From the NCBI GenBank assembly GCA_943788635.1, contig CALSRA010000032.1, positions 1 to 64,000 on the forward strand: a stretch of 64,000 nt of DNA, in the 5' to 3' direction. Every line of letters starts with the position of its first letter. Position 1 is the first letter of the stretch. This stretch comes from an uncultured Alphaproteobacteria bacterium. Lineage in GTDB: Bacteria; Pseudomonadota; Alphaproteobacteria; UBA8366; GCA-2717185. Shown here one piece after another: positions 1-10,273 of the stretch. The translations under genes and the position numbers were made by a program. The notes beneath the pieces are model-generated. The model was not told the DNA's origin. It saw only the letters and a list, made by a program, of their open reading frames with translations, and ran no database searches.

Positions 1-1402
1 TACAAGATTGCGATCCGCGATATCGCCAAGGGCGAACCGGTCCTGAAGTACAACACCACCATCGGCTTTGCGTCAGAAGACATCATCGCCGGTACGATGG
101 TCCATAATCATAATATCGCCTTCCAGGAATTCGACCGCGACTACGCCTATTCCCGCGACTTCAAACCGCTGGAACTGCTGCCAGAAAGCGAACGCGCAAC
201 GTTCCAGGGCTATATCCGCGCCGATGGCCGCGCCGGGACGCGCAACTTCATCGCCCTGGTTTCGACCGTGAACTGTTCGGCCACCGTGGTGCATGAAATC
301 GCGGCCTATTTCACCAAGGAACGGCTGGCGGAATTCCCCAATGTCGACGGCGTCGCCGCCTTCAGCCACGCGACCGGTTGCGGCATGGAAATGACCGGCG
401 AACCGATGGACCTGCTGAACCGCACGCTGGCCGGCTATATCCGCCACCCCAACGTTGCGGGTTCGCTGGTCGTCGGGCTGGGCTGCGAACGCTGTCAGGT
501 CGGTGGATTGTTCAGCGACCAGAACCTGACCACGGGACCGGCGCTGCGCACGATGGTGATGCAGGAAGCCGGTGGCACGCGCAAATCGATCGAACGGGGC
601 ATCGAGATCGTCAAGGAGATGCTGGTCGATGCCAATAAATGCACGCGGGAAACCGTACCCGCGAGCCATATCACTGTCGGACTTCAGTGCGGCGGCTCGG
701 ATGCGTTTTCATCCATTACGGCCAATCCGGCGCTGGGCAACGCCATCGACATCCTGACCCGGCATGGCGGGTACCGGCATCCTGTCGGAAACGCCGGAAA
801 TCTATGGCGTTGAGCACACCCTGACCGCGCGGGCGGCAACCCCGGAAATCGGCAAGAAGCTGATTGACCGGATCCGCTGGTGGAAGGATGAATATTCCCC
901 GGGCCGCGATGTGCAGATCAACGGCGTGGTCAGCCCCGGCAACCAGACCGGCGGGCTTGCCAATATCCTGGAGAAGTCACTGGGGTCTTCGATGAAGGGC
1001 GGGACGGGCCCGATGATGGAAGTCTACCGCTACGCCGAACCGGTCCAGACAAAAGGGTTCGTCTTCATGGATTCGCCCGGCTTCGACCCGGTTTCCGCAA
1101 CGGGCCAGATCGCCGGTGGCGCCAACCTTATCGCGTTCACCACCGGGCGCGGTTCGTGCTTTGGCGCAAAACCGGCGCCGTCGATCAAGCTGGCCACCAA
1201 CACGCCAATGTACATGCATATGGAAGAGGACATGGACGTCAATTGCGGTGACATCCTGGAAGGCGCCGCGACGCTGGAGGAAGTCGGCCAGCGAATCTTC
1301 GAACACTTCCTGCATGTCGCCTCGGGTGGTGAAACTAAGAGCGAGGTTCTCGACCTCGGCCGTCATGAATTCGTGCCCTGGCAGATCGGCATCACCGGTT
1401 GA
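1..1402 (+). CDS. UxaA-family hydro-lyase (altronate/galactarate dehydratase-like), 5' partial, frameshifted
   Basis: Cytoplasmic metal-dependent dehydratase family acting on sugar acids or related hydroxy acids. The first codons encode the end of an SAF domain (VHNHNI around codon 33-40), so only a short N-terminus lies outside the window. The body follows with the family motifs GLGCER, LQCGGSDAFS, LSETPEIYG and the C-terminal MEEDMDVNCGDILEG. The first reading frame runs to a stop at 813, but the conserved continuation (TGILSETPEIYG) is one frame over and runs from about 773 to the stop at 1400-1402. One extra G in the GGG at 769-771 explains the shift. Exact substrate cannot be told from this sequence. 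The nearest downstream gene, a binding protein, is not obviously connected. Confidence 0.85.
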
Positions 1403-1724
1403 GCGAACCGCCGGTCAGGAATACCGGTTAATCTATCATTTACCATACCCGGCTACGGTACTTTGGATGGCATGCGACGGTATAGTCGCACCAATCATGA
1501 CCCGCGCCGGGAGACCGGGGTAAACGGATAGTTACACCATGCATCGAATGATGGGCCCGGCCTTCTTTCTGACGCTGCTGTTCGCAGCGTTATCTTCTGC
1601 CCACGCGCAGAAGGATGAAGGTGCTGTGACGTTCTGTTTCAACAACTGGCCGCCCTATACGCAGATGGTGGAAGGAAAACCTGCCGGTCTTTCCGTAGAA
1701 ATTCTGCGCGAGGCAGCGGCCAGA

Positions 1725-3058
1725 GGGGGTGTCCTGAACTCTGTGTATCGTGCCCGGCCCATGCGGGTTTCAGATACGGTCACGCGTTGAAGCGTTCCTC
1801 GAACAGGATAGCAAATTGATTGCGGGCGGCAAACCATTCCCGGACATTCCTGCCGCCTTTCTCGAAGTTTCGGATCGCCAGATAGATCAGCTTTGTCGCC
1901 GCTTCTTCGGTCGGGAACGAGCCGCGGGTCTTGATTGATTTTCGGATTACCCGGTTCAGGCTTTCTATGGCGTTCGTCGTGTAGATGATCTTTCGGATCG
2001 CCGGATCGAAGGCGAAGAACGGGGTCACCTCCTGCCATGCCCGCCGCCAGGCCGGGGCGATCGAGGCGTATTTCCCGGCCCATTTTTCCTTCGAAGGCGT
2101 CCAGTTCGGCGGCGGCCTGATCTGCGGTGGCGGCCCCGTAAATCCGGCGTAGGTCGGTGGCAACTGCCTTGCGATCCTTCCAGGCGCAGAAGTTCAGGGA
2201 ATGGCGCACGAGATGTACGATGCAGGTCTGCACAGTGGCTTCGGGAAAGGCTGCGGTGATAGCATCTGGAAAGCCCTTGAGCCCATCCACGACGGCGATC
2301 AACACGTCCTGCACACCGCGATTTTTGAGCTCATTCATCACCGAAAGCCAGAATTTAGCCCCTTCGTTATCGGCGATCCAGAGGCCCAGAACCTCGCGCA
2401 GACCGTCGCGGGAGACGCCCAAAGCCACGTATACAGCCTTGTTCTTGACCGTGCGGCTATCGGCATCACGGATTTTGACACGCAGCGCGTCAAAAATGAT
2501 GATGGGATACATCCGCTCCAATGCCCGCGATTGCCATTCGCGGACTTCGTCGAGCACGGCGTCCGTAACCCGGCTGATCAAGTCGGGAGAAACCTTGAGG
2601 CCATAGACATCTTCCAGATGAGCGCGGATGTCACGGACCGTCAGACCGGCGGCATAAAGCCCGATGATCTTGTCGTCCATCCCGTCGATCCGGGTCTGGC
2701 CCTTCTTGATCAGCTCCGGCTCGAAACTGCCCTCTCGGTCGCGGGGCACAGAAATCGGCAGTGTGCCATCCTGACCCTTCAGAACCTTCGACGATGTCCC
2801 GTTGCGCCGATTGGCCTGGCTGAGCGGCGCGTCCTTGCCATCCTCATAGCCCAGATGCGCTGTCAGCTCCGCGCTCAACATCCGTTCCATCAGCTTGATC
2901 TTGAGCTCTTTCATCAGCCCGGCATCGCCAAGCAGATCCTCAGGCCGCTCGCAGCCCTTCAGTAGCTCGTCCAGCAATTCCTTGGAAATCGTCATCGTCC
3001 TTGCTCCTCTCAGGAAGCATGGACCAGATCACGAATACACAGAAGATCGGACACTCTC
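1725..3058 (-). mobile_element. IS256-family insertion sequence (about 1334 bp)
   Basis: The element carries one transposase on the minus strand. Its ends are imperfect inverted repeats: left 1725 onward reads GGGGGTGTCCTGAACTCTGT and the reverse complement of the right end reads GGAGAGTGTCCGATCTTCTG. It is flanked by an 8-bp direct repeat CGGCCAGA at 1717-1724 and 3059-3066, the size expected for IS256 elements. The boundaries are confirmed because excision with one repeat copy restores the interrupted binding-protein reading frame. The intact flanking repeat suggests a recent insertion. Confidence 0.93.
1780..2995 (-). CDS. IS256-family transposase, frameshifted
   Basis: Mutator-type DDE transposase of about 404 aa when both frames are joined. 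It starts at 2995 (MTISKELLDELLKG) and shows the zinc-independent N-terminal region, then the catalytic blocks IIFDALRVKIRD (first D), AVVDGLKGFPDAI (second D) and TTNAIESLNRVIR (E). The frame that starts at 2995 departs from the family at about 2087; the conserved C-terminus (FEGKWAGKYAS through FEERFNA) is in another frame ending at 1780. One extra base in the run of five T at 2083-2087 (A on the coding strand) accounts for this. IS256 transposases are normally one uninterrupted ORF, so programmed shifting is not expected; this is a broken copy or a sequence error. Confidence 0.92.
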
Positions 3059-3718
3059 CGGCCAGAACGGGCTTGCGTCCAACCTTTGTTGAACTGCCCT
3101 GGAACAGGTGCCTTCAGAGTGTTCGTGGCGGTTACGTGGATGCTGTCATCGACGCGGCGCCGCGTGCGGAATTCCTGCAGGGGCCGGCCAGCTTCAGTGT
3201 CTATACCAATACGTTCTGGGTTCGCGACAATGATCCGCTGCATGCGTTCGACCTGCCCGCGTTGCAGAATTATCGGATCGGGCTCGTCAACGGCTATGTT
3301 TACCCCAAGCCGTTGCACGACGCCCTTCGCCCACCGGCCTATCAGATCGAATATTCCGTCGATGACCCGGCGAATGTCATGAAACTCGGCTATGGCCGCG
3401 TGGATGCGATCATCGGCGACTACATCGCCACCAGAGTGCTCGCCCGGGAACACCGTTTGTCGCTTCGTGCGCTCCAGCCGCCCCACTCTTTCGACCGGCT
3501 GTATCCTTCCTTCAACCGCAACCGCGCCGACCTTCATAAACGGATCGATGTTGCAATCGCCACCATGATCAAAGAAGGCTTCGTAGACGAAATATACCAC
3601 AGGCGTTTCGGCATCAGCCTTACCGATTTGATCAAAGCCGGACCAGCTTCCAGATAATGATGCGAACGTTAGAGAAGACATCTCATCCACTAATCGGCCC
3701 GGTTGGGACCCCGGCAGG

Positions 3719-5836
3719 ATGATAAACCCGGACAGAGCCAGCAAAGGCGTTCGGCAGCGGTTATTGCCCTTACTTCTGATTTTCGGCCTTGCCGGTCCGC
3801 TGATCGGGTCGAGCTGCTATACCTTCAATCTGCAGCGTAATTCCCTGGCGCAGGGATTACGTTTTGAACTCGGCCAACTGACCGGCGTGCTGGCGAACGG
3901 AATGAGCGAGCCCATCTGGCACCTTGTTCCGGACATGGGAAAACCTCTGATCGACAGGCTGATGCGCGATAAGCGGGTCATTAGTATCAACGTTGCGTCG
4001 GTCGCCCAGGGCGAATTCGCGACGATGTCCCGCCCGGGCGTTACAAGCCCGGTAACGCTGCTGCTGATGGAAGACGTGATGCGTGACGGCGATAAGATCG
4101 GCAGCGTGACAATCGGGTTTGACACGTCAACCGAACTTGCCGCGATCGAAGACCAGTGGCGGCAAATTATTGTGGTCATTGCAATTCAATTGTTGCTCAG
4201 CCTTGCCGTCGTATTTTTCGTCATGCGGATATCGGAACGCATGCGGCGGTCCCGTGACCTGACCCGGATGAATGCGCAGTTAAGCGAGGAAGTGGCCGAA
4301 CGCCGACAGGCGGAAATCGCGGCGCGCGAAAGCGCGGCAAGGCTGAACCTTGTCATAAATTCTTTGCCTGTCCTCGTCGTCTATCTGGATACAAGCCAGC
4401 GATACATCTTCGTCAACCGAACTGCGGAGGAGTGGTACGCCATACCATCAAGTGATATTCTGGGCAGGACACCGACAGATATTTTTGGCCCCGCGTTCAG
4501 AGAACGACGCGAAAAGATGGATGCCATCCTCACCGGACAGCTTGAATCCTACGACAGTGAAGGCGAGACGATCTACCCGGACGGAGTCACCCGGCAGACG
4601 CGAAAAATCTATGTTCCGAACCGGGATTCCGAAGGCCGCATTGCCGGGTTGCTCGCCATGGTCCAGGACATTTCGGCAATGAAACAGGCGGAGGAACGGC
4701 TGCGGCAGGCCCACAAGATGGAAGCTGTCGGCCAGTTGACCGGTGGGGTCGCCCATGACTTCAACAACCTGCTGACGACCGTCCTGGGCAATCTCGAACT
4801 CATCACGGAAGGGGTCGAGGACCGGCCCGACCTTTCCGCCATGGCATCCACCGCCATGCGGGCGGTGGAACGCGGCGGCGAACTGACCCATCAGCTTCTC
4901 GCCTTTTCCCGCCAGCAGGAATTGCGCCGTGTGCCCGTCAATTTCGCCGATATCGTGCGGGAAATGAAGGATATGCTCAGCCGGACGCTGGATGACGATA
5001 TCGACGTTGTCACGGAAAAAACCCGTTCGCTATGGCCCTGCGAAACCGACCCGGCACAAGTGCAGAATGCGATCCTCAACCTGGCGATCAACGCCGCCGA
5101 TGCGATGCCCGATGGCGGAACATTGTGGATCGAAACAAACAATCTGACGCTCGATGCCTCATTTGGAAAAGTCGACGAAAACTTCATTCCCGGTGATTAT
5201 ATCCGCCTGGCCTTAACGGATACAGGATCCGGCATGTCGGCGGATGTCCTCGAACACGCGTTCGAACCGTTTTACACAACGAAGGAGGTCGGAAAGGGAA
5301 GCGGTCTGGGTCTATCCATGATTTACGGCTTCATCCGGCAATCCGGCGGCTATATCCGCGTGAACAGCAAACCGGAAAAGGGAACGACCGTCGCACTGTA
5401 TCTGCCGCGGTCGGATACCATCCCCGCAGCGCCGTCGAATATCGTGCGGTTTGCGCAACGAAGCTGTGGCCAGGAAACGGTGCTGCTGGTAGACGATCAG
5501 GCCGATGTACGCCGTATCGCCTGCCGGATTCTCGAAAATCTCGGCTACCGGGTGATCGAAGCGAGCGATGGTCCTTCCGCATTGCATGCACTGGAACTCG
5601 CAGACCATGTCGATCTGCTGTTTACCGATGTCGTCATGCCCGGCGGATTGAACGGGGTGGAGTTGGCCAACGAAGCCCTCAGCCGGGTTCCGGGTCTGAA
5701 AATCCTGTTCGCGACCGGCTATAGCGGCGAAAAATCCGCCGTGGCCGAAACAGCGGGAATCGATGCGATGGTGCTGGCAAAACCCTATCGGCGCGCCGAT
5801 GTCGCACAGGCGGTCGAGGAAACACTGGCCCGATAA
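3719..5836 (+). CDS. Hybrid sensor histidine kinase/response regulator with PAS domain
   Basis: A 705-aa inner-membrane kinase. Two membrane segments (about residues 12-34 and 148-170) enclose a periplasmic domain of about 110 residues. A PAS domain follows at about 205-325. The HisKA box has H346 in VAHDFNN. The ATPase domain shows N458 in the N box, DTGSG at 501-505 and GKGSGLGLS near 526-533. A C-terminal receiver domain follows, with acid pocket D592/D593, phospho-acceptor D637 in FTDVVMPGG and K688. It starts 61 bp after the interrupted binding protein, so the two were probably co-transcribed and the binding protein could have presented a ligand to the periplasmic domain (inference). With a binding-protein gene broken by IS256, signalling may now be ligand-blind. 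No separate DNA-binding regulator is adjacent. Confidence 0.93.
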   Translation: MINPDRASKGVRQRLLPLLLIFGLAGPLIGSSCYTFNLQRNSLAQGLRFELGQLTGVLANGMSEPIWHLVPDMGKPLIDRLMRDKRVISINVASVAQGEFATMSRPGVTSPVTLLLMEDVMRDGDKIGSVTIGFDTSTELAAIEDQWRQIIVVIAIQLLLSLAVVFFVMRISERMRRSRDLTRMNAQLSEEVAERRQAEIAARESAARLNLVINSLPVLVVYLDTSQRYIFVNRTAEEWYAIPSSDILGRTPTDIFGPAFRERREKMDAILTGQLESYDSEGETIYPDGVTRQTRKIYVPNRDSEGRIAGLLAMVQDISAMKQAEERLRQAHKMEAVGQLTGGVAHDFNNLLTTVLGNLELITEGVEDRPDLSAMASTAMRAVERGGELTHQLLAFSRQQELRRVPVNFADIVREMKDMLSRTLDDDIDVVTEKTRSLWPCETDPAQVQNAILNLAINAADAMPDGGTLWIETNNLTLDASFGKVDENFIPGDYIRLALTDTGSGMSADVLEHAFEPFYTTKEVGKGSGLGLSMIYGFIRQSGGYIRVNSKPEKGTTVALYLPRSDTIPAAPSNIVRFAQRSCGQETVLLVDDQADVRRIACRILENLGYRVIEASDGPSALHALELADHVDLLFTDVVMPGGLNGVELANEALSRVPGLKILFATGYSGEKSAVAETAGIDAMVLAKPYRRADVAQAVEETLAR

Positions 5837-5952
5837 TCACAGGCGTATCCGGACCGGCATTGGCACGACCATGTTGCGGCTCCGTGGCCGTCACAGTACC
5901 TTTCTCGCCAATACATAAATTCAATAAACCATTCAGCGAGGGAGAACACATC

Positions 5953-6267
5953 ATGTCGGCAGTTCACGTTCTGGCGGTCATCACTGCAAAATCAGGCAAA
6001 CGGGCGGAAATTCTCACGGCATTCAATGCCAATGTACCCGCCGTACATGCCGAGGACGGCTGCATCGAATACGGCGCAACCGTCGATGCCGAAGGCGTCG
6101 GAAGTTTCCAGACCCCTTACGGCCCCGATACTTTTGTCGTCATCGAAAAATGGGCCAGCCTGGATGCGCTGATGGCGCATGCCGCCTCGCCGCATATGAA
6201 AGCCTATGGCGCGAAAACCAAGGATATGATCGAAAGCCGCATCATTCACGTCATGTCACCGGCCTGA
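5953..6267 (+). CDS. Antibiotic biosynthesis monooxygenase (ABM) domain protein
   Basis: A 104-aa single-domain protein of the dimeric alpha-beta barrel (ABM/YgiN-like) type. Visible marks are the opening strand VLAVITAKSGKRAEIL, the CIEYG motif, FVVIEKWASLDALMAH and HMKAYG. Family members are small cofactor-free quinone oxidases or heme/phenolic oxygenases; substrate is unknown here. ATG 5953 is chosen because GAGGGAG lies about ten bases upstream and the homology starts there; an in-frame start at 5860 would add unrelated residues. It stands alone between the sensor kinase and the DUF6481 gene. Confidence 0.85.
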   Translation: MSAVHVLAVITAKSGKRAEILTAFNANVPAVHAEDGCIEYGATVDAEGVGSFQTPYGPDTFVVIEKWASLDALMAHAASPHMKAYGAKTKDMIESRIIHVMSPA

Positions 6268-6495
6268 TCCGGATTCGCGACAGCATCTGCCGGAAGGGCA
6301 TGGAAAACTGTCGATTCCAGACGGTTTCCGATGCCCCGCCGGCGCATGATGCACATCAATCCGAAACCCGACCGGCAAAGTTTAGTATCGATTGTCAACG
6401 CGTGGCATGCTATCCGCCTTCCGGGTATCGGAAGGGTGAGACCACATTGACGGTCCATCAGTACCTGCAAAAGTGATAAAGGTAGATCGAGAGAG

Positions 6496-6906
6496 ATGAA
6501 GAATTTTGAGCCGAATTTCGCCAATCGCCAAAGTGAGGCGGCGAAAGCGAAGCAAGCCATGCTGAAGAAAGCACGCGAGAACAACCCGACCAATGACCCC
6601 GATTATGAGGCCCGGCAGGCGGCACGCCGCGCGGAAAACCTGTCGCGGGCAGCGGAGCAGCGGGAAAAGAATGAAGCGCGGGCCGCCCGCATTGCCGAAC
6701 GCAAGGCAGCCAAGCTGGCCGAACAGACCCGTAAAGCCGAGGAAAAAGCGGCCATAGAAGCCGCACGTGTGGCTGAATTGCAGGCCGAACAGGACCGTAT
6801 CGAAGCCGAAGCGGCTGAAAAGGAACGTCAGGAAGCCGAACTTCTGGCCGCGCAGAAAGCGGCACGGGATGCACGTTACGCCGCCCGCAAGGCGCGCCGA
6901 AGATAA
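6496..6906 (+). CDS. DUF6481 family charged coiled-coil protein
   Basis: A 136-aa protein, almost entirely Ala/Glu/Lys/Arg and predicted to form one long helical coiled coil after a short conserved N-terminus (MKNFEPNFANRQSEAAKAK). The end is strongly basic (AARKARRR). It matches the DUF6481 family of alphaproteobacteria, for which no function is established. A GAGAGAG ribosome-binding stretch ends three bases before the ATG. The 228 bp upstream hold no gene that I can recognise. A nucleic-acid-associated role would fit its charge and the helicase gene that follows, but this is only a guess. Confidence 0.75.
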   Translation: MKNFEPNFANRQSEAAKAKQAMLKKARENNPTNDPDYEARQAARRAENLSRAAEQREKNEARAARIAERKAAKLAEQTRKAEEKAAIEAARVAELQAEQDRIEAEAAEKERQEAELLAAQKAARDARYAARKARRR

Positions 6907-7136
6907 GCTGAACCACGGCAAGGCCGCCCGCGATGCGCACCGCCAACACGCTTATTTCGGGCGGTTCTTCCTGATTCAGCCACTATGCCGCATCAAGCGG
7001 CGCTTTACATAACGTTCAACCCGACGTACAAGGCGGCAGATTTGAACCCTGCCGCCGCGAACCAGGTCGCGGCTATGTGCGCCCGCCCAGGACGATTGAC
7101 CCGCAACCCGGCGCACGAACCCGTATTCGGAAGAAC

Positions 7137-9370
7137 ATGACAGAATTCGAAAGCGCCGTTCCCGCGCTTGGCCAAGCGCTGAGTCAACGCGGCTATACCG
7201 TTTTAACCCCCGTGCAGGAAGCTGTCCTCGCGCCTGAGCTGAAGGATGCCGACATTCTGGTATCGGCTCAGACCGGGTCGGGCAAGACCGTGGCCTTTGG
7301 CCTGACGCTCGCGCCGACTCTACTGGATGGTGCCGAACGCTTCACCTCAGCCAGCGCCCCATTGGCGCTTGTCGTCGCCCCGACACGGGAACTGGCCCTG
7401 CAGGTACGGCGCGAACTGACATGGCTGTACGCGTCAACCGGTGCATCCATCACATCATGTGTCGGTGGCATGGATTTCCGTGACGAACGCCGTGCATTGC
7501 AGCGCGGTGCGCATATCGTGGTCGGCACGCCGGGACGGTTGCGCGACCATATCGAGCGCAATTCGCTGGATACCAGCGCATTCAAGGCCATTGTCCTGGA
7601 TGAAGCGGACGAAATGCTGGATCTCGGCTTCCGCGAGGATCTCGAATTCATTCTTGGCTCCGCCCCGGCGGAACGTCGTACGCTGATGTTTTCCGCCACC
7701 GTACCGCGGACAATCGCGTCGCTTGCCAAGCGCTATCAGCGCGATGCGGTACGCGTCAGCACCTCAGCCGAACGCGAACAGCATATCGACATTGAATACC
7801 GCGCCCTGAGCGTCACGCCCACCGACCGGGAAATCGCGATCATCAATGTGCTGCGCTTCTATGAAGCAAAGAACGCGCTGGTCTTCTGCAGCACCCGCGC
7901 TGCCGTCAACCGCATGACCAGCCGCTTTACCAATCGCGGCTTTTCGGTCGTGGCGCTATCCGGCGAGCTAAGCCAGAACGAACGCACCCATGCGCTGCAG
8001 GCAATGCGCGACGGACGTGCCCGTGTCTGCATCGCCACCGACGTGGCGGCACGCGGCATCGATCTGCCGAACCTGGAACTGGTGATTCATGCGGAAATGC
8101 CGCGAAACCGGGAAACCCTGCTGCATCGCAGTGGCCGCACGGGCCGCGCCGGGCGAAAGGGCACCTGCGTCCTGATCGTGCCGCATAACGAACGCCGCCG
8201 CACCGAACGGCTGTTAACCAGCGCCAATATCAATGCCGAATGGGCCCGACCGCCCTCGATCGCAGATATCACGATGCGCGACCATGAACGGATTCTCGAG
8301 GATCCCGCGCTGATCGAACCGGCCAGCGAAAGCGAACTGCCGTTCGCCCGCGAACTGGTGAGCCGGCACAGCCCGGAGCAGATCGCCGCAGCCTTCCTGC
8401 GCCTGTATCGCACCGGCCGGTCCGCGCCGGAGGAACTGCGCGATAACGAACCGGCAGATTCCTTCGAGAGCGCACCGCGAGGACGCAGGGAACCACGCCG
8501 TGAATCCCGCGGCGAACCGCGTCGGGATTCGCGCAGCGAACCGCGCCGCGAGTCGAAAAAACCAGCCCCGACGGGATGATTTCCAGGACGGCGTCTGGTT
8601 CTCACTATCCGTCGGCAGCAAGCATACGGCGGAGGCCCGTTGGCTGCTGCCGATGCTGTGCAAGGCGGGCGGCCTTTCCAAGAACGATATCGGCGCGATC
8701 CGTGTCCGGACCGAAGAAACCCATGTGGAGCTTGCCCCCAGTTGCGTCACGCAATTCCTGGAAACCGTCGGCCCCGACCGTGTCCTTGAGCGAACCGTCA
8801 GGGTGACCCAGATGGATGGTCCGCCGGCAGATGCCCGCCCCGGCGTGGCCGCCAGCCCGCCGCCCGCGGCGAAAAAGCCCTACAACGCCGACCGCAAGCC
8901 CCGGGACGCTGAGGCCAGTCATACGCAGGCATCGCCCGAAAAGGCGGAAAGCGCCCCTCCGCAGGTTAAGCCCGCCGCCCGCGAGCCCTATAGCAAACCG
9001 ACCGTCGCTCGCGAGCCGTACCGCAAACCGAAAGACGCCGGCAATTCGCGGCCGGCACGAAACGACGACGGTCCCGGCAAGCCAAGAGCCAAGGCACCGT
9101 ACAAGAAGCCAAAAAGCGACGAACCTTTTCGCAAGCCGCAAGGCGACCAGCCCTATCGGAAATCGAAGGGTGCCGGCCCGGCCAGAGACCAGAATGGTCC
9201 CAAGCCCAAGGGCAAAAAAACCGCAACCGACCCGGTTTTCCGGCAAAATCACGGCCAAGAACCACCTGAATGCCGCTTCGTCCGGCCCCGGCAAAGGGGC
9301 ATCGGACAAGCCAGGATCGGCCCCGATGCGGCGGCGCAAGGTAACAAAAACCTTCGGCCCGAAATCTTAG
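7137..9370 (+). CDS. DEAD-box RNA helicase with DbpA-type RNA-binding domain (two frameshifts)
   Basis: ATP-dependent RNA helicase. The core reads through 7137-8555 with AQTGSGKT (Walker A), PTRELA, TPGRL, VLDEADEM, FSATVP and HRSGRTGRAG. An Arg/Glu-rich linker precedes a stop at 8577-8579. The next frame carries the DbpA RNA-binding domain (DGVWFSLSVG to HVELAP), which gives ribosomal-RNA hairpin specificity in this family. After it comes a basic tail with repeats of the form EPYxKP. A second shift leads into a final segment ending VTKTFGPKS and TAG at 9368-9370. Both shifts fall in A runs (A6 at 8556-8561, A7 at 9214-9220), each needing one A fewer; joined, the gene encodes 743 aa. A likely role is ribosome assembly or cold adaptation (family knowledge). 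Confidence 0.88.
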
Positions 9371-9499
9371 GAAAACAGCCGGTACCGACAGCGTAAACCT
9401 TCGCGCTGCGGGACGGAATGACCGGCGGCGCGCCGATCGCGCCCCTGTCCGGGGGTGCCCCGGCATGTTTTCCGGGGATAGTTCGACATTCGTACTGGA

Positions 9500-10051
9500 A
9501 TGACGGACGCTGCGATCATACATTCTCCTATTCCGGCTTTATTCAAACAGGAGACATTCGTCATTCCCACGAACACCTGCCCCTGCGGCTCCGGCCTTGC
9601 GCTCGATGGCTGCTGCGGCCCGTATTTTGACACAATGGCGGCACCGACTGCCGAAGCCCTGATGCGGTCGCGCTACAGCGCCCATGTCCTCGGCAAGGGG
9701 CGGTATCTGGCGGATACGCTGTCCCAGAAACAACGCGCCGATTTTGACGTCGCCGAATTCGAAGCATCCTTCGATCAGGTCAAATGGTCGGGGCTGGAAA
9801 TTCGCGAGACGACCGGCGGCAGCGAATCAGACGAAAGCGGCACCGTCGAATTCATCGCCCGTTGCCAGGACAAGAACGGCCCCGGCGTGCATCATGAGCT
9901 TTCGACCTTTATCCGCGAAGACAACCGCTGGGTGTTCCACGACTGCATCATGAACCCCAAAGCGGCGACACGCCGGGTGGAAAAAGTGGGCCGCAACGCG
10001 CCCTGCCCCTGCGGTTCAGGGAAAAAATACAAGAAATGCTGCGGTGCCTGA
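9500..10051 (+). CDS. YchJ/UPF0225-type protein with two SEC-C zinc motifs
   Basis: A 183-aa protein with one SEC-C motif near each end: [15 protein letters not shown] and [16 protein letters not shown]. Each binds zinc through the CPCGSG...CC pattern seen at the SecA C-terminus. Between them is the NTF2-like YchJ core ([31 protein letters not shown]). Homologues are of unknown function and are often annotated as metal-binding or SecA-linked. The true start could be downstream of 9500, since homology begins about 25 residues in; no other start has a better ribosome-binding site. It follows the RNA helicase on the same strand. Confidence 0.87.
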   Translation: MTDAAIIHSPIPALFKQETFVIPTNTCPCGSGLALDGCCGPYFDTMAAPTAEALMRSRYSAHVLGKGRYLADTLSQKQRADFDVAEFEASFDQVKWSGLEIRETTGGSESDESGTVEFIARCQDKNGPGVHHELSTFIREDNRWVFHDCIMNPKAATRRVEKVGRNAPCPCGSGKKYKKCCGA

Positions 10052-10273
10052 CATTCAGGACAAAACAGTGACCCGGCGCCGCCCGGCTACAGGACCGCAT
10101 CCCGGTCCATGGCCGAAATGCACCGCCCCGCTGGCGCGACCGCCGAATCCCGGGGCATACAAACGTTAACCATACGCAATCGAATATCGCGCCCCCGCCC
10201 CGTTAATCTGAATAATTGCCCTGACAGCGCAAAGCAGCGTGCGCAGTGAACCAATCTTTGATATAGGCGTCCC

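Larger units (their letters stand above)
1539..3657 (+). pseudogene. Periplasmic solute-binding protein (SBP family 3), split by IS256 element
   Basis: The 5' part (1539-1724) encodes a signal peptide with a typical AHA cleavage region, then the family-3 start VTFCFNNWPPYT. The 3' part (3067-3657) encodes the rest, including VELPWNRCLQSVRGG and FVDEIYHRRFGIS. Removing 1725-3058 and one copy of the 8-bp duplication joins the parts in frame (AAAR-TGLRPTF) and gives 258 aa, the normal size for polar amino-acid-type binding proteins. The gene was therefore intact before the insertion. No transporter permease or ATPase lies nearby. The next gene, 61 bp downstream on the same strand, is a membrane sensor kinase, so the protein may have served sensing rather than uptake (inference). 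Confidence 0.9.

Noticed and set aside
2083..2087. Programmed frameshifting in the IS256 transposase
   Set aside because: IS256 transposases are single ORFs and there is no recognised slippery heptamer; an extra base in a homopolymer is simpler.
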